Positions 25,716-34,543 of a stretch of DNA of 64,000 nt are shown here, one piece after another. The position numbers and the translations under genes are program-made. This DNA is from CAZJAH01 sp964544155 (GTDB lineage Bacteria; Bacteroidota; Ignavibacteria; Kapaibacteriales; UBA2268), in assembly GCA_964544155.1 (NCBI GenBank), contig CAZJAH010000002.1:62001-126000 (forward strand), given 5' to 3'. The first letter of the stretch is position 1; each line of letters opens with the position of its first letter. The notes beneath the pieces were generated by a model, which was not told the origin of the DNA, did not search any database, and saw nothing but the letters and a program-made list of their open reading frames with translations.

Positions 25716-26480
25716 ATGAAACAGTGGTACGAAGAACTTTTTGAAAATTACGGTAATACTTACGAAAGCGAGGTTTTCGTTAAGGGTACCATCGGCGAAT
25801 GTGACTTTATCGAGCAGGAAGCCGGCCATGACAAATCACTCAAAATACTTGACATCGGCTGCGGAACCGGCAGGCACTCAATTGAGCTGACCAAACGCGG
25901 TTATTCAGTAAAAGGAGTTGACCTTTCTGAATCGATGCTCGAAAAGGCGCGCCAAAAAGCCGAAGCGGAAGGTCTCGAGATCAGCTTTGAGAAGCAGGAC
26001 GCCCGCGCGCTGCCGTTTGACGGCGAATTCGATTTAGCTATTATGCTATGCGAAGGAGGTTTCCCGCTAATGGAAACCGACGAGATGAATTTCGAGATAC
26101 TCCGCAGTGCATCTAAATCACTTAAAGGTAAAGGGTCAAAACTAATATTCACAACACTTAACGGGCTTTTTCCGCTCTTTCACTCTGTAAAGGAATTCAT
26201 CGATTCGATGGATAAAGAATCACCTGATAAGTACTCGGGTATTTCTTTCGATCTGATGACTTTCAGGGAAGCCAATACCATTAAAGTTGCCGACGACAGC
26301 GGCAATACCAAAGTGCTGAACTGCAACGAGCGGTATTATGTACCCAGCGAGATCACCTGGATGCTGAAAACTCTAGGCTTTACCAAAATTGATATTTACG
26401 GAGCAAAGCTCGGCGCTTACAGCCGCAATGACAAACTCACAACCGAAGATTACGAAATGCTTGTTATAGCAGAGAAATAG
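25716..26480 (+). CDS. Class I SAM-dependent methyltransferase
   Basis: 254-residue Rossmann-fold methyltransferase. SAM-binding motif I is ILDIGCGTGRHSIEL (about residues 48-62), the acidic motif II is VKGVDLSESMLEKAR, motif III is KQDARALPFDGEFDLAIM, and a post-I acidic residue pattern follows. This subfamily methylates small molecules, but the substrate (metabolite, quinone, DNA or protein) cannot be inferred. The N-terminal segment QWYEELFENYGNTYESEVF is typical of the UbiE/Cfa-type small-molecule group. Free-standing with its own promoter and a probable terminator. Confidence 0.85.
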   Translation: MKQWYEELFENYGNTYESEVFVKGTIGECDFIEQEAGHDKSLKILDIGCGTGRHSIELTKRGYSVKGVDLSESMLEKARQKAEAEGLEISFEKQDARALPFDGEFDLAIMLCEGGFPLMETDEMNFEILRSASKSLKGKGSKLIFTTLNGLFPLFHSVKEFIDSMDKESPDKYSGISFDLMTFREANTIKVADDSGNTKVLNCNERYYVPSEITWMLKTLGFTKIDIYGAKLGAYSRNDKLTTEDYEMLVIAEK

Positions 26481-26507
26481 AAGCATTATTAAACATTGAT
26501 CATCCAG

Positions 26508-26530
26508 GCGGCATACTATGTGCCGCTTTA
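26508..26530 (+). terminator. Probable terminator after the methyltransferase
   Basis: GCGGCA (26508-26513) pairs with TGCCGC (26521-26526) around a 7-base loop, followed by TTTATTATTA. The T-run is interrupted, so strength is moderate. Confidence 0.6.
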
Positions 26531-26625
26531 TTATTATCATTTGTACTTGATTAATATAGAAAAATAATATATATTACATTTTAATAGATACTTAATTATA
26601 CCTTGAAAAATAAAGGAATTCTGCC

Positions 26626-27063
26626 ATGATTAGGTTCCTCTGCTTTGTTTTGTTTTGGGCAATTATCCCTTGTATTCCCGATGATGATGGCTTGCTTTTT
26701 TGCGAAGAAATCGAAGTTGAAGCTGAATATATAGAGTATGATACACGTCCAGATAAGTTGAAGGAAGACAGGAATAATGTTTATCAGTCGGATATGATCA
26801 ACCAAATTGATTTGCTTCAGGCATTAGAATTAGCCGGTATAAGGATAAATAAGTTTTATATTGGAAAATTTGATAAAAGATATAACCTGCTTATTATTAA
26901 AGAAGAATTCTGCGACGGCCAACAAATTGATCTGGATACTCTTGCTGAACGCGATAATACTTATTTTTTTAGAAATGAATCCGGGGATAGCCTTTATTAT
27001 TCTTATATAGATCAAATTAAAGTTATCTCTAAACAAGAGGATTCTTCTATATTTCATCATTAA
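26626..27063 (+). CDS. Hypothetical protein with N-terminal hydrophobic leader
   Basis: 145 residues, not recognised. The first 16 residues (MIRFLCFVLFWAIIPC) form a hydrophobic leader and are followed by acidic sequence (IPDDDGLLFCEEIEVEAEYIEY), suggesting export. One of the two cysteines could be a poor lipobox, but the -3/-1 residues do not fit well. The rest is hydrophilic with no transmembrane segment. Convergent with the DarT-like pseudogene (gap 30 bases) in a very AT-rich pocket. It does not resemble a macrodomain antitoxin, so it is not DarG. Confidence 0.55.
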   Translation: MIRFLCFVLFWAIIPCIPDDDGLLFCEEIEVEAEYIEYDTRPDKLKEDRNNVYQSDMINQIDLLQALELAGIRINKFYIGKFDKRYNLLIIKEEFCDGQQIDLDTLAERDNTYFFRNESGDSLYYSYIDQIKVISKQEDSSIFHH

Positions 27064-27093
27064 TAATATTTCCTTTTTTGTAAAATATCATGG

Positions 27094-27716
27094 TTAATAA
27101 TAGAAATTTTTCCTGACTTTAACAATTAATTCTTCTATATTAGCTTCAAGCATTAAATTACGAATTTTCTTTTTAGCACTATCATTATACATAGCTAAAC
27201 CAATTATATCCTTTAGATTAACTTCCTTATATACTAAAAATTCAGCTTGTTTCCTGCGTTTACGATCATTATCTTCTTCAGTATTTTGCCAATAATTATC
27301 ATGAATTATTTCCAGTCAAGTTTATCTAAATCATTTAAAGAATTGTATACTATAGTTATTCTTGCATTTGCCTGACCGTCAGTAAAACAATATTCGTAAT
27401 CATTTTCGACAATTTTCTCTATCGTTGCGAAAAGATATACAACGTCCTCAGGATTTCGTTGTTCAATACCTTGGAATCCATGTTGGATTATATAAAGCAT
27501 TGGTGATTTATAACTAAAATAAAAAGACACAAAATCACTGATTTTTTTATCATTAATGATTTGTCTATTTTTTCTTCTATTAATAATTGCGTTGTCACCA
27601 ATTGAAATATAATTCTGATCGCTTAATTTATGATTTTGAGTGCATATTTTACCAGTTTGAAAAATATGTTTCAAATTATCTATATGAGTAATTCTATATA
27701 ACAAATGATTTGACAT
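27094..27716 (-). pseudogene. DarT-like ssDNA thymidine ADP-ribosyltransferase, frameshifted
   Basis: The first 136 codons match the DarT (former DUF4433) family: LLYRITHIDNLKHIF, the AIINRRKNRQI basic motif, and the FVSFYFSYKSPMLY block (in family form F-Y-F-x-x-[RK]-S-P-M-L-Y). The frame ends at LDKLDWK-stop (27306-27308). In the +1-shifted frame, the missing C-terminal part continues: HDNYWQNTEEDNDRKRRKQAE then FLVYKEVNLKD, to a stop at 27094. Adding one A to the AAA run at 27309-27311 restores a 207-residue protein of normal length, with the motif QAEFLV at E159, close to catalytic Glu160 of Thermus DarT. DarT modifies thymidines in single-stranded DNA and is toxic. No DarG macrodomain antitoxin is present. 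Begins 17 bases after guaA on the same strand. Sequencing or assembly error is the alternative to real decay. Confidence 0.8.
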
Positions 27717-27733
27717 AGCTAAAAACTAATCTT

Positions 27734-29275
27734 CTACTCCCACTCGATGGTGCCGGGGGGCTTGCTGGTTATATCGTAAGTGACGCGGTTCACGCCGCGC
27801 ACTTCGTTTATTATCCTGCCCGACATACGGGCGAGCACGTCATAAGGCATGGGGTACCAGTCAGCGGTCATGCCGTCAACGCTGGTAACGGCCCTTAGGG
27901 CGCAAACGCTCTCGTAGGTGCGCTCATCGCCCATAACTCCCACGCTCTGTACGGGCAGCAGCACCGCAAATGCCTGCCATATTTCGTCGTACAGGCCAGC
28001 GTTTGTGATTTCTTCGATATAAATATCATCTACCTTGCGGAGTATGTCGAGGCGCTCTTTAGTTACATCTCCAAGTATCCTGATGGCCAGGCCCGGGCCC
28101 GGAAAAGGATGCCTGCCGATGAACCATTCCGGTACGCCGAGTTCGCGCCCTACCCTGCGGACTTCATCTTTGAACAGTTCGCGGAAAGGTTCGATTATTT
28201 TCAGGTCCATTTTTTCGGGCAAACCGCCCACATTGTGATGGCTTTTGATCGTTACCGAGGGGCCTTTAACCGATACAGACTCAATCACATCGGGATAGAG
28301 AGTTCCCTGGGCAAGCCATTTAATGCCCTCTACCTTTTTGCTGTGCTCTTCGAAAAGTTCTATAAAAGTATTGCCGATTATCTTGCGTTTCTTTTCAGGA
28401 TCTGTCACTCCGGCAAGCCTTGATAAGAACAGGGCGCTGCCGTCGATTACTTCCATGGGTATTTCGAAGTTTTCATTAAAAAGCCTTTCAATTGTTTCGC
28501 TTTCGCGGGATCGCATAAGCCCGGTATCGATATGTACGCAGTAGAGCCTGTCACCAATCGCCTTATGCAGCAGTACTGCCGCTACAGTGGAATCTACTCC
28601 GCCGCTCAGCGCGCAAATGACTTTCTCATTGCCTGTTTGGGCCTTAATTTCTTCCACTTTCTGATCAATAAATGAAAGCGCATCCCATTTTTCTTTGCAG
28701 CCGCAGATATTTCTGACAAAATTTTCCAGTATCTTTTTGCCGCGGTCACTGTGGTGTACTTCCGGGTGGAACTGTACCCCGAATATACTTCTGTCAGGTG
28801 AGCGAACGGCGCATATAGGCGAATTATCTGAGTGGGCGATAATTTCGTAACCTTCGGGTGGTGTTTCCAGCGCGTCGCCGTGGCTCATCCAAACCACTGA
28901 ACCTGTATTAACACCTTTGAAAAGATCTTCATCGGAATCTATGAGCAGCTCCGCCCTGCCGTATTCACGTTTGGCAGCGGTATCCACTTTGCCGCCTTTT
29001 GTGTAGGCAAGCAGCTGAAGCCCATAGCATATACCCAAAACCGGCACTCCCATTTCAAAAGGATCGAACGCGGGATGAGGCGCTCCCTCGGCATATACGC
29101 TCGAAGGCCCGCCGGATAATATTATTCCGTTTGGCTTTAATCCCGATAACTCTTCTTTAGAAATCGAAAAAGGATGAATTTCCGCGTATATGCCTAATTC
29201 CCTGATTTTGCGGGCTATAAGCTGTGTATATTGTGATCCGAAATCAAGTATGACTATCTTTTCTTTTATTTCCAT
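27734..29275 (-). CDS. guaA: GMP synthase (glutamine-hydrolysing)
   Basis: Makes GMP from XMP, ATP and glutamine. The 513-residue chain has an N-terminal class I glutamine amidotransferase domain (nucleophile cysteine in GICYGLQLLA, VQFHPEVHHSD), an ATP pyrophosphatase domain with the PP-loop ALSGGVDST, and the C-terminal dimerisation domain ending KPPGTIEWE, the universal GuaA end. The 3' end of guaA is a known integration hotspot for genomic islands, and here it borders a frameshifted DarT-like gene. No second copy of the terminal sequence was noticed in the adjacent region. The upstream lipoprotein gene ends in a strong terminator, so guaA has its own promoter. Confidence 0.97.
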   Translation of the reverse strand: MEIKEKIVILDFGSQYTQLIARKIRELGIYAEIHPFSISKEELSGLKPNGIILSGGPSSVYAEGAPHPAFDPFEMGVPVLGICYGLQLLAYTKGGKVDTAAKREYGRAELLIDSDEDLFKGVNTGSVVWMSHGDALETPPEGYEIIAHSDNSPICAVRSPDRSIFGVQFHPEVHHSDRGKKILENFVRNICGCKEKWDALSFIDQKVEEIKAQTGNEKVICALSGGVDSTVAAVLLHKAIGDRLYCVHIDTGLMRSRESETIERLFNENFEIPMEVIDGSALFLSRLAGVTDPEKKRKIIGNTFIELFEEHSKKVEGIKWLAQGTLYPDVIESVSVKGPSVTIKSHHNVGGLPEKMDLKIIEPFRELFKDEVRRVGRELGVPEWFIGRHPFPGPGLAIRILGDVTKERLDILRKVDDIYIEEITNAGLYDEIWQAFAVLLPVQSVGVMGDERTYESVCALRAVTSVDGMTADWYPMPYDVLARMSGRIINEVRGVNRVTYDITSKPPGTIEWE

Positions 29276-29322
29276 TCTAATTTAGTTGCAGTATATTTTT
29301 AAAAAATTATTACAAATATAAG

Positions 29323-29351
29323 AAAAAAGGCCGCCCTTTTAAGAGCAGCCT
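29323..29351 (-). terminator. Intrinsic terminator between the lipoprotein gene and guaA
   Basis: On the minus strand AGGCTGCTCTT pairs with AAGGGCGGCCT (G-U pairs included) and is followed by six T. It ends the transcript of the 29378-30403 gene. Confidence 0.88.
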
Positions 29352-29377
29352 ATTTAAAAAACTAGTTTGTTTTATTC

Positions 29378-30403
29378 TTACTGGAATTTCAATGTACCTA
29401 CTGATTTCTCAAATACCGGCAGATAATCATTCTGCTCGGGTACGTACCAGTTCATTGTAATCCTGTATAGCTTATCATTATGCAGCGCGAAATAAACACG
29501 GCTTTTAACCTCTGATGTCGGCTGATAATTCAAACTGTAAGCTGATTTTCCGCCAAGCTGTATTTCCTTTGGAGCGGAGGCGTTTGAATAAGAGCCTTTA
29601 AGATCGTTTACAATCTTTGCAAGGTCTGTCTGGCCTTTGGAATCGAGAATGTCAACCTGAATATTGCAATCGCCTCTTCTGTCACCAATATAGTTAACAG
29701 AGTATTCAGTCCCCTGAGTATTCAGTCTTTCTGCATTGAAGTTCTCAGGTATCCTGACAGTAAAGCCCTGTCCTGATTTTGCAGTCAGGTTTTCTGAAGG
29801 AGGCTCAGCTTCTTCCGAGACTGTAATTGTATCAGGCAGATTTTCAGGCTTTTGTGCTAACTGTATTGAATTCACGATCTCTTCAAATTGTGATCCGTAC
29901 ATTTCCCATGTATTATCAAATGATTCAATAGTTACAACAGTAGCAACTATGCTGTCTTTTGTACCCACATATGTCTCACCTTTGAATAGGCCGCCTTCAA
30001 GTTCAAATTCATAAGCAAGCTTATGCATGGGATTACCGTTGATCGTAACTTCTTGCGTTGTATATAGTTCAGGAGCAAATATCTTGGATGCTTCGAGTAT
30101 ATCCAGGAAAGTCCTGTTAGTATCGATATCCATAACTATGAGATCAACCTTGCCACCGGGGAATCCGTTTGTATTGTAATCAATAAATCTTTCTCTGGTC
30201 TGTTCATTAGTGAAAGCTACATATCTTTTCCCGGGTTGGTCGGAAGTCATCCAGTTGGCCGGATACTTGATAGAAAATCCAGTAATAGCATCATTGTGTG
30301 TTTCCAATTTTTCGATCGGAATCGGCTTTGGGCCACTGTCGCAATTCCAGGCAAAGAGGGCCAGGAATAGTAAAGCTAACGGCATCGCAATTATTTTCTT
30401 CAT
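29378..30403 (-). CDS. Lipoprotein with two PsbP-like repeats
   Basis: 341 residues from the ATG at 30403 (AAAGGA upstream); the ATG-less extension before it is not credible. Type II signal peptide with lipobox FAWNC, then two similar domains. The first, about 25-175, begins HNDAITGFSIKYPANW; the second, about 205-340, begins SGQGFTVRIPENFNAE. This G-F-S/T-x-x-x-P-x-x-[WF] start is typical of PsbP-like/DUF1795 periplasmic folds. Repeats probably arose by duplication of one domain. Anchored in the outer or inner membrane facing the periplasm; role unknown. Free-standing, ends in a strong terminator. Confidence 0.75.
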   Translation of the reverse strand: MKKIIAMPLALLFLALFAWNCDSGPKPIPIEKLETHNDAITGFSIKYPANWMTSDQPGKRYVAFTNEQTRERFIDYNTNGFPGGKVDLIVMDIDTNRTFLDILEASKIFAPELYTTQEVTINGNPMHKLAYEFELEGGLFKGETYVGTKDSIVATVVTIESFDNTWEMYGSQFEEIVNSIQLAQKPENLPDTITVSEEAEPPSENLTAKSGQGFTVRIPENFNAERLNTQGTEYSVNYIGDRRGDCNIQVDILDSKGQTDLAKIVNDLKGSYSNASAPKEIQLGGKSAYSLNYQPTSEVKSRVYFALHNDKLYRITMNWYVPEQNDYLPVFEKSVGTLKFQ

Positions 30404-30597
30404 CCTTAATCCTTTAAATAGTAATAAAACAAGATTTAATATACAAACAGCACTATCTTTTTCCATCAATAATCTAAGCCAAATTAGTGAAAATAAATAA
30501 AATATCATAATTTTTTAAACCGCTGGTAACTTACTAATATTATAAACGTCTAAAAACTAAAGCATATAATTCATTTGTCTTAATAGGAGGCGGACTA

Positions 30598-31314
30598 ATG
30601 AAATTTTTACTCTTAATTCTTTTTATAGTGATTTCATTTTATGAAGCAGGCTCTCAAACACGTGTTGTCATTCAAAACGGCGAAGAGTACATCGGCTATA
30701 TCCTCTCTAAAAATGATGAAAACATAGAGATGCAAACTCAATCTGATGTTAACATCAAGATTTACAAAAAAGATATAGTTGAAATTGAAAATCTTTACAG
30801 TTGGTTTAATCTTACAAATGGTGATAAATTTTACGGCCATATCATTGAATCACAAGCCGACCATTATATTGTTCGAACTAAGGGTGGTGTTGAAATTAAA
30901 GTATTCAAAGATGAAATCTTTTATTTTGACCCGCAAAAGGAAAACTACAAACCCGAACATCCCGTTGCCGGTTTTACAGCTTCAACCCCGGGATTGTTCA
31001 ACCTTGTTTTAGGGTATAATTTTTCAGGAATCGGAGGCCTTCGAGCTCAGGGCGGTTATTTAAATGACGACAGATATTCCATTCAGGGTGATTTTTTGTT
31101 TGAGCTTTATGAAAATAAAGACTGGCAGCATAATTTGAGCATATCGTTCGGGTTTTACAGATTTAATAAAAGAGAGCCCGCTTATTTAGGCTTTAACTAT
31201 GATTTAAATTATAGGGGAATTTTCGGCCAGGTAGGATGGGCTCATGACCTTAAGGGCCTGGAAACAGGTTTCATATTTCAAATAGGCTATTTATATAGGT
31301 TCAATCATCCCTAA
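30598..31314 (+). CDS. Exported protein with beta-barrel-like C-terminal part
   Basis: 238 residues with a signal peptide (LLLILFIVISFYEAGSQ). Then there are two short homologous segments, VVIQNGEEYIGYILSKNDENI and LTNGDKFYGHIIESQADHYIV, each followed by an I-K-x-[FY]-K-[KD]-[DE]-I motif. These resemble small SH3/Sm-type beta units. The C-terminal half is Gly/aromatic-rich with alternating strands (GYNFSGIGGLRAQGGYLND, SISFGFYRFNKREP) like an outer-membrane barrel. Similar architecture appears in uncharacterised Bacteroidota envelope proteins. Ribosome binding site GGAGGCGG. Function unknown. Ends at a bidirectional terminator shared with korB. Confidence 0.65.
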   Translation: MKFLLLILFIVISFYEAGSQTRVVIQNGEEYIGYILSKNDENIEMQTQSDVNIKIYKKDIVEIENLYSWFNLTNGDKFYGHIIESQADHYIVRTKGGVEIKVFKDEIFYFDPQKENYKPEHPVAGFTASTPGLFNLVLGYNFSGIGGLRAQGGYLNDDRYSIQGDFLFELYENKDWQHNLSISFGFYRFNKREPAYLGFNYDLNYRGIFGQVGWAHDLKGLETGFIFQIGYLYRFNHP

Positions 31315-31330
31315 TTGATCATACTAAAGA

Positions 31331-31362
31331 AAAAGCTGTCCCTGAAAAGAGACAGCTTTTTT
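31331..31362. terminator. Bidirectional intrinsic terminator
   Basis: AAAAGCTGTC pairs with GACAGCTTTT around a 10-base loop, with A- and T-runs at the flanks. Lies between the convergent exported-protein gene (+) and korB (-). Confidence 0.88.
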
Positions 31363-31387
31363 TATGAAAAATAATTTCTACGAATGA

Positions 31388-32437
31388 TCAGCTGATCTCC
31401 CAGAAATCATCGCCTTTAAGAAGTTCGTAGAGGTCGCTTTCGCCTTTTATTTCTTTAGCTCTTTTTATCTGTTCTTCTACCTTTTGGTCGTACGGCGGAG
31501 TCTCTATACTAAGGAAAACACCTATAGGCCTTGGAAGAGTCTGATCGAATGTCATATTCGATAAAATATAAGCCAGGTTTGAATCCTTTTCATTGTGAAC
31601 GAGTACGTCATCAATAGACCATCTGCTCTCATTAAGGTCTATTATAACAGGGGTCAGGCCATCCATTCTGATTCCCTTATCCTTGTTATTGCCAAATACC
31701 AAAGGTTTATCATGCTCCAGCATGACGGTCTTTTCTTCTCTGACATCCTTTCTCGTGAAATCATCAAATGCTCCTTCATTGAATATCACGCAGTTAGCGT
31801 ATATCTCAACAAATGAGAATCCTCTGTGCTGTTCAGCTCTCTGGAAGAGATATTGCAGCATTTTAGGATCTTTGTCAAATCCGCGGGCCACAAATGTAGC
31901 TCCGGAACCAATAGCGAGATTAGACGGGTTAAAAGGATCATCCAGCACGCCGAGAGGCGAGGATTTGGTTATCTGCCCGGGACGGGAAGTAGGCGAATAC
32001 TGGCCTTTAGTTAATGAATAAACTTCGTTGTTGAACATAAGCACATTGAAATCCACATTTCGGCGGGCAGCATGGATCATATGATTGCCGCCGATACTGA
32101 GGCAGTCACCGTCGCCGGTTGCAATCCAAACACTTAGGTCGGGCCTGGCCACTTTAAGGCCGCTTGCTACTGCTAATGCCCTGCCGTGTATGGAATGGAA
32201 TCCGTAGATATCAATATAATAAGGAAAGCGGCTTGAGCAGCCTATACCCGAGATAAACACCATTTTTTCCTTGGCAATACCCAGAGTAGGCAGTATTCTT
32301 TGTACCTGGTTAAGGATTGAATAACCGCCGCAGCCTGCGCACCACCTGACATCTATATCGACTTTAAAATCTTTGGGCGTATATGCCTTTGTGCCCACGT
32401 GAGGCTTAAGGATCAGGTCCTGCAAAATCGAATTCAT
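31388..32437 (-). CDS. korB: 2-oxoacid:ferredoxin oxidoreductase, beta subunit (probably 2-oxoglutarate)
   Basis: Beta chain of 349 residues. It carries the TPP-binding motif GDGDCLSIGGNH (about 108-119) and part of the cluster/TPP environment RWCAGCGGYS (C33, C36) with a further cysteine at about 67 (GIGCSSRFPYY). It works with KorA to make succinyl-CoA and reduced ferredoxin from 2-oxoglutarate, or the reverse in a reductive TCA cycle. Start is 3 bases after korA's stop (korA ends 32441), so the two are translated together. Choice of 2-oxoglutarate over other 2-oxoacids follows family resemblance, not a decisive residue. Confidence 0.9.
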   Translation of the reverse strand: MNSILQDLILKPHVGTKAYTPKDFKVDIDVRWCAGCGGYSILNQVQRILPTLGIAKEKMVFISGIGCSSRFPYYIDIYGFHSIHGRALAVASGLKVARPDLSVWIATGDGDCLSIGGNHMIHAARRNVDFNVLMFNNEVYSLTKGQYSPTSRPGQITKSSPLGVLDDPFNPSNLAIGSGATFVARGFDKDPKMLQYLFQRAEQHRGFSFVEIYANCVIFNEGAFDDFTRKDVREEKTVMLEHDKPLVFGNNKDKGIRMDGLTPVIIDLNESRWSIDDVLVHNEKDSNLAYILSNMTFDQTLPRPIGVFLSIETPPYDQKVEEQIKRAKEIKGESDLYELLKGDDFWEIS

Positions 32438-32440
32438 AAT

Positions 32441-34285
32441 TTATTTGCCCTCCTTTTGGCCGAGAAGTTCGCGCAGTTTTTCTTCTACTTCCCTTGCTTT
32501 GAAAGGAAGTCCCTGCACCTTATTCAGGCCAATAACGGGAATAAGATATTTTGACTGAATAATGGTTTTTAATTGTCCTAAGTTCATTTCGGGAACGAAT
32601 ATGCGTTTGAATCTATTTAGAATTTCTCCGAAATTCCTTGGGAATGGGTTCAGATAATTCAGGTGCACGTATGATAATTCCTCTCCTTCAGCCCTGAGCT
32701 TATCATAAGCGGTTTTAACCGCTCCATAGCTGCTTCCCCATCCGACAATCAGCAGGTCGCCTTCGTGTTCGCCCCAAACAATGGCATCGGGAATATCATT
32801 CTCGATGTTGGCGATTTTCCTGGCTCTTGTTTCGACCATAAGCTGGTGATTTGCCGGGTCGTGGCTGACAAGGCCTGTGATATCTGCTTTTTCAAGCCCG
32901 CCAATCCTATGCTCGAGGCCTTCGGTACCTGGAATCGCCCACATGCGGGCCAAAGTTTCAGGGTCCCTTTTGTAAGGAGCAAAATTATCTTTATCAGTTT
33001 CGAATTTAACTGAAATATCCGGCAAATCTTCCGGCCTGGGTATTTGCCATGGTTCTGAACCCTGCGCGAGATAGCCGTCAGTTAAAAGAATTACCGGTGT
33101 CATGTATTTAATAGCAATCCTGGCCGCTTCGATAGTCATGCGGAAACAGTCTGAAGCGCTTCTTGCCGCGATTATCGGAAGAGGAGCTTCGCCATGCCTG
33201 CCATACATTGCTATGAAGAGGTCAGACTGCTCGGGCTTTGTAGGGAGCCCTGTGCTGGGGCCTGCTCTCTGTACGTCAACTACCAGCAGCGGAAGTTCGA
33301 GCATAATGGCAAGGCCAAGAGCTTCGACCTTTAGCGAGAGTCCCGGGCCGCTCGTTGTTGTAGCGGCAAAATACCCGCCGAATGAAGCGCCTATCGCGGA
33401 GCATACACCGGCTATTTCGTCTTCGGCCTGTAAATGCTTAACCCCGTGCTGTTTATATCCTGAAATAAAATGCAATATCTCTGTTGCAGGCGTAATCGGA
33501 TATGACCCCAGGAATAAGGGTAAATTTGCTTTTTCTGCCGCAGCAACAAGGCCCAAAGCTACAGCGTTATTGCCTGTAATATTCCTGTAAAGGCCTTTAG
33601 GTAGCTGCGCTGATTTAACTCTGTACTGCACGGCCATTTCCTGCCTTGAAGCTCCATAGTCATGTCCGGCTTTCAATGCTCTTATGTTTGCTTCGAGTAC
33701 ATCCGGCTTGCGTCCGAATTTCTCATGGAGCCAGCCTATCGTCTGATCTAAAGGCCTTGAAAAAAGCCAATAGGTAAGCCCCAGTGCAAAGAGGTTTTTC
33801 GTTCTTTCGACTATTTTCTTTGATAAGTTCATATCCTTCAGTTCTTCATGCACCATTTGAGTTATATTGATCTTGAAGAGCTGATATTCATTTAATGTAT
33901 CATCCTCGAGAGGATTCTGATCGTATTGAGCTAAAGTAAGGTTCTTTTCACCGAACCCGGCAGAATTAGCTATTATAATACCGCCTTTTTTAACATTCGG
34001 AAGATTCACCTTTAAGGATGAAGCGTTCATTGCTACAAGCACATCGATCACGTCGCCCATAGTATTGACCTTCTGGCTTCCGAAATGTATCTGGTAAGCG
34101 CTTACGCCATATAGCGTGCCCTCGGGCGCCCTTATTTCCGAGGGGTAGTCAGGGAAGGTATTGACATCATTGCCAAGGCTTCCCGAAGTATTTGAAAACT
34201 GGGTGCCGGTCAGCTGCATTCCGTCACCGGAATCGCCGGCGAACCGGACAGTTACCTCATTGAGATATTCAATTTTTTTGTCCAT
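32441..34285 (-). CDS. korA: 2-oxoacid:ferredoxin oxidoreductase, fused gamma-alpha subunit
   Basis: 614 residues. The N-terminal gamma domain (about 10-190) starts VRFAGDSGDGMQLTG, and the alpha domain follows, with SYPITPATEILHFIS (about 270-284), HLQAEDEIAGVCSAIGASF and TTTSGPGLSLKVEALGLA. The gamma-alpha fusion is the form found in Bacteroidota/Chlorobi and many anaerobes and in rTCA organisms. First gene of the korAB pair, transcribed from a 258-base gap that has an inverted repeat close to the start. Together with nifJ nearby it gives the cell ferredoxin-linked entry to and around the TCA cycle. Confidence 0.93.
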   Translation of the reverse strand: MDKKIEYLNEVTVRFAGDSGDGMQLTGTQFSNTSGSLGNDVNTFPDYPSEIRAPEGTLYGVSAYQIHFGSQKVNTMGDVIDVLVAMNASSLKVNLPNVKKGGIIIANSAGFGEKNLTLAQYDQNPLEDDTLNEYQLFKINITQMVHEELKDMNLSKKIVERTKNLFALGLTYWLFSRPLDQTIGWLHEKFGRKPDVLEANIRALKAGHDYGASRQEMAVQYRVKSAQLPKGLYRNITGNNAVALGLVAAAEKANLPLFLGSYPITPATEILHFISGYKQHGVKHLQAEDEIAGVCSAIGASFGGYFAATTTSGPGLSLKVEALGLAIMLELPLLVVDVQRAGPSTGLPTKPEQSDLFIAMYGRHGEAPLPIIAARSASDCFRMTIEAARIAIKYMTPVILLTDGYLAQGSEPWQIPRPEDLPDISVKFETDKDNFAPYKRDPETLARMWAIPGTEGLEHRIGGLEKADITGLVSHDPANHQLMVETRARKIANIENDIPDAIVWGEHEGDLLIVGWGSSYGAVKTAYDKLRAEGEELSYVHLNYLNPFPRNFGEILNRFKRIFVPEMNLGQLKTIIQSKYLIPVIGLNKVQGLPFKAREVEEKLRELLGQKEGK

Positions 34286-34324
34286 CGTATAAAACGCCGG
34301 AAATATTTGAAATAATTAAATATT

Positions 34325-34353
34325 AAAGATTTATGTGCGATTGCAAAATCTTT
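34325..34353. promoter_or_regulatory. Inverted repeat upstream of korA
   Basis: AAAGATTT (34325-34332) and AAATCTTT (34346-34353) are perfect inverted copies 13 bases apart, 40 to 68 bases ahead of the korA start. May be an operator or a leader hairpin. AT-rich, so chance is a fair alternative. Confidence 0.3.
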
Positions 34354-34490
34354 GGAGTGCAAATTACCCACTTTAATAAGAAATAGCAAGTATAAACTTA
34401 ACATAAAATTTACAGGGCAAAATAATAAGAAGGAATTAATAATATTCCGGTATTTGTTATTAAATAATGGAAATATCTGATTAATAAAAA

Positions 34491-34518
34491 AATCCCCGGT
34501 TTTCTTTGGCCGGGGATT
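34491..34518 (-). terminator. Intrinsic terminator of the nifJ/DHOD-like transcript
   Basis: AATCCCCGG pairs with CCGGGGATT around a 10-base loop. On the minus strand it is followed by TTTTTTTA. Lies 26 bases after the DHOD-like stop. Confidence 0.93.
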
Positions 34519-34543
34519 TTTTGTGATTTTATTTCCACATGGA

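Noticed and set aside
26626..27063. DarG antitoxin partner for the DarT-like gene
   Set aside because: Convergent orientation, hydrophobic leader and no macrodomain motifs.
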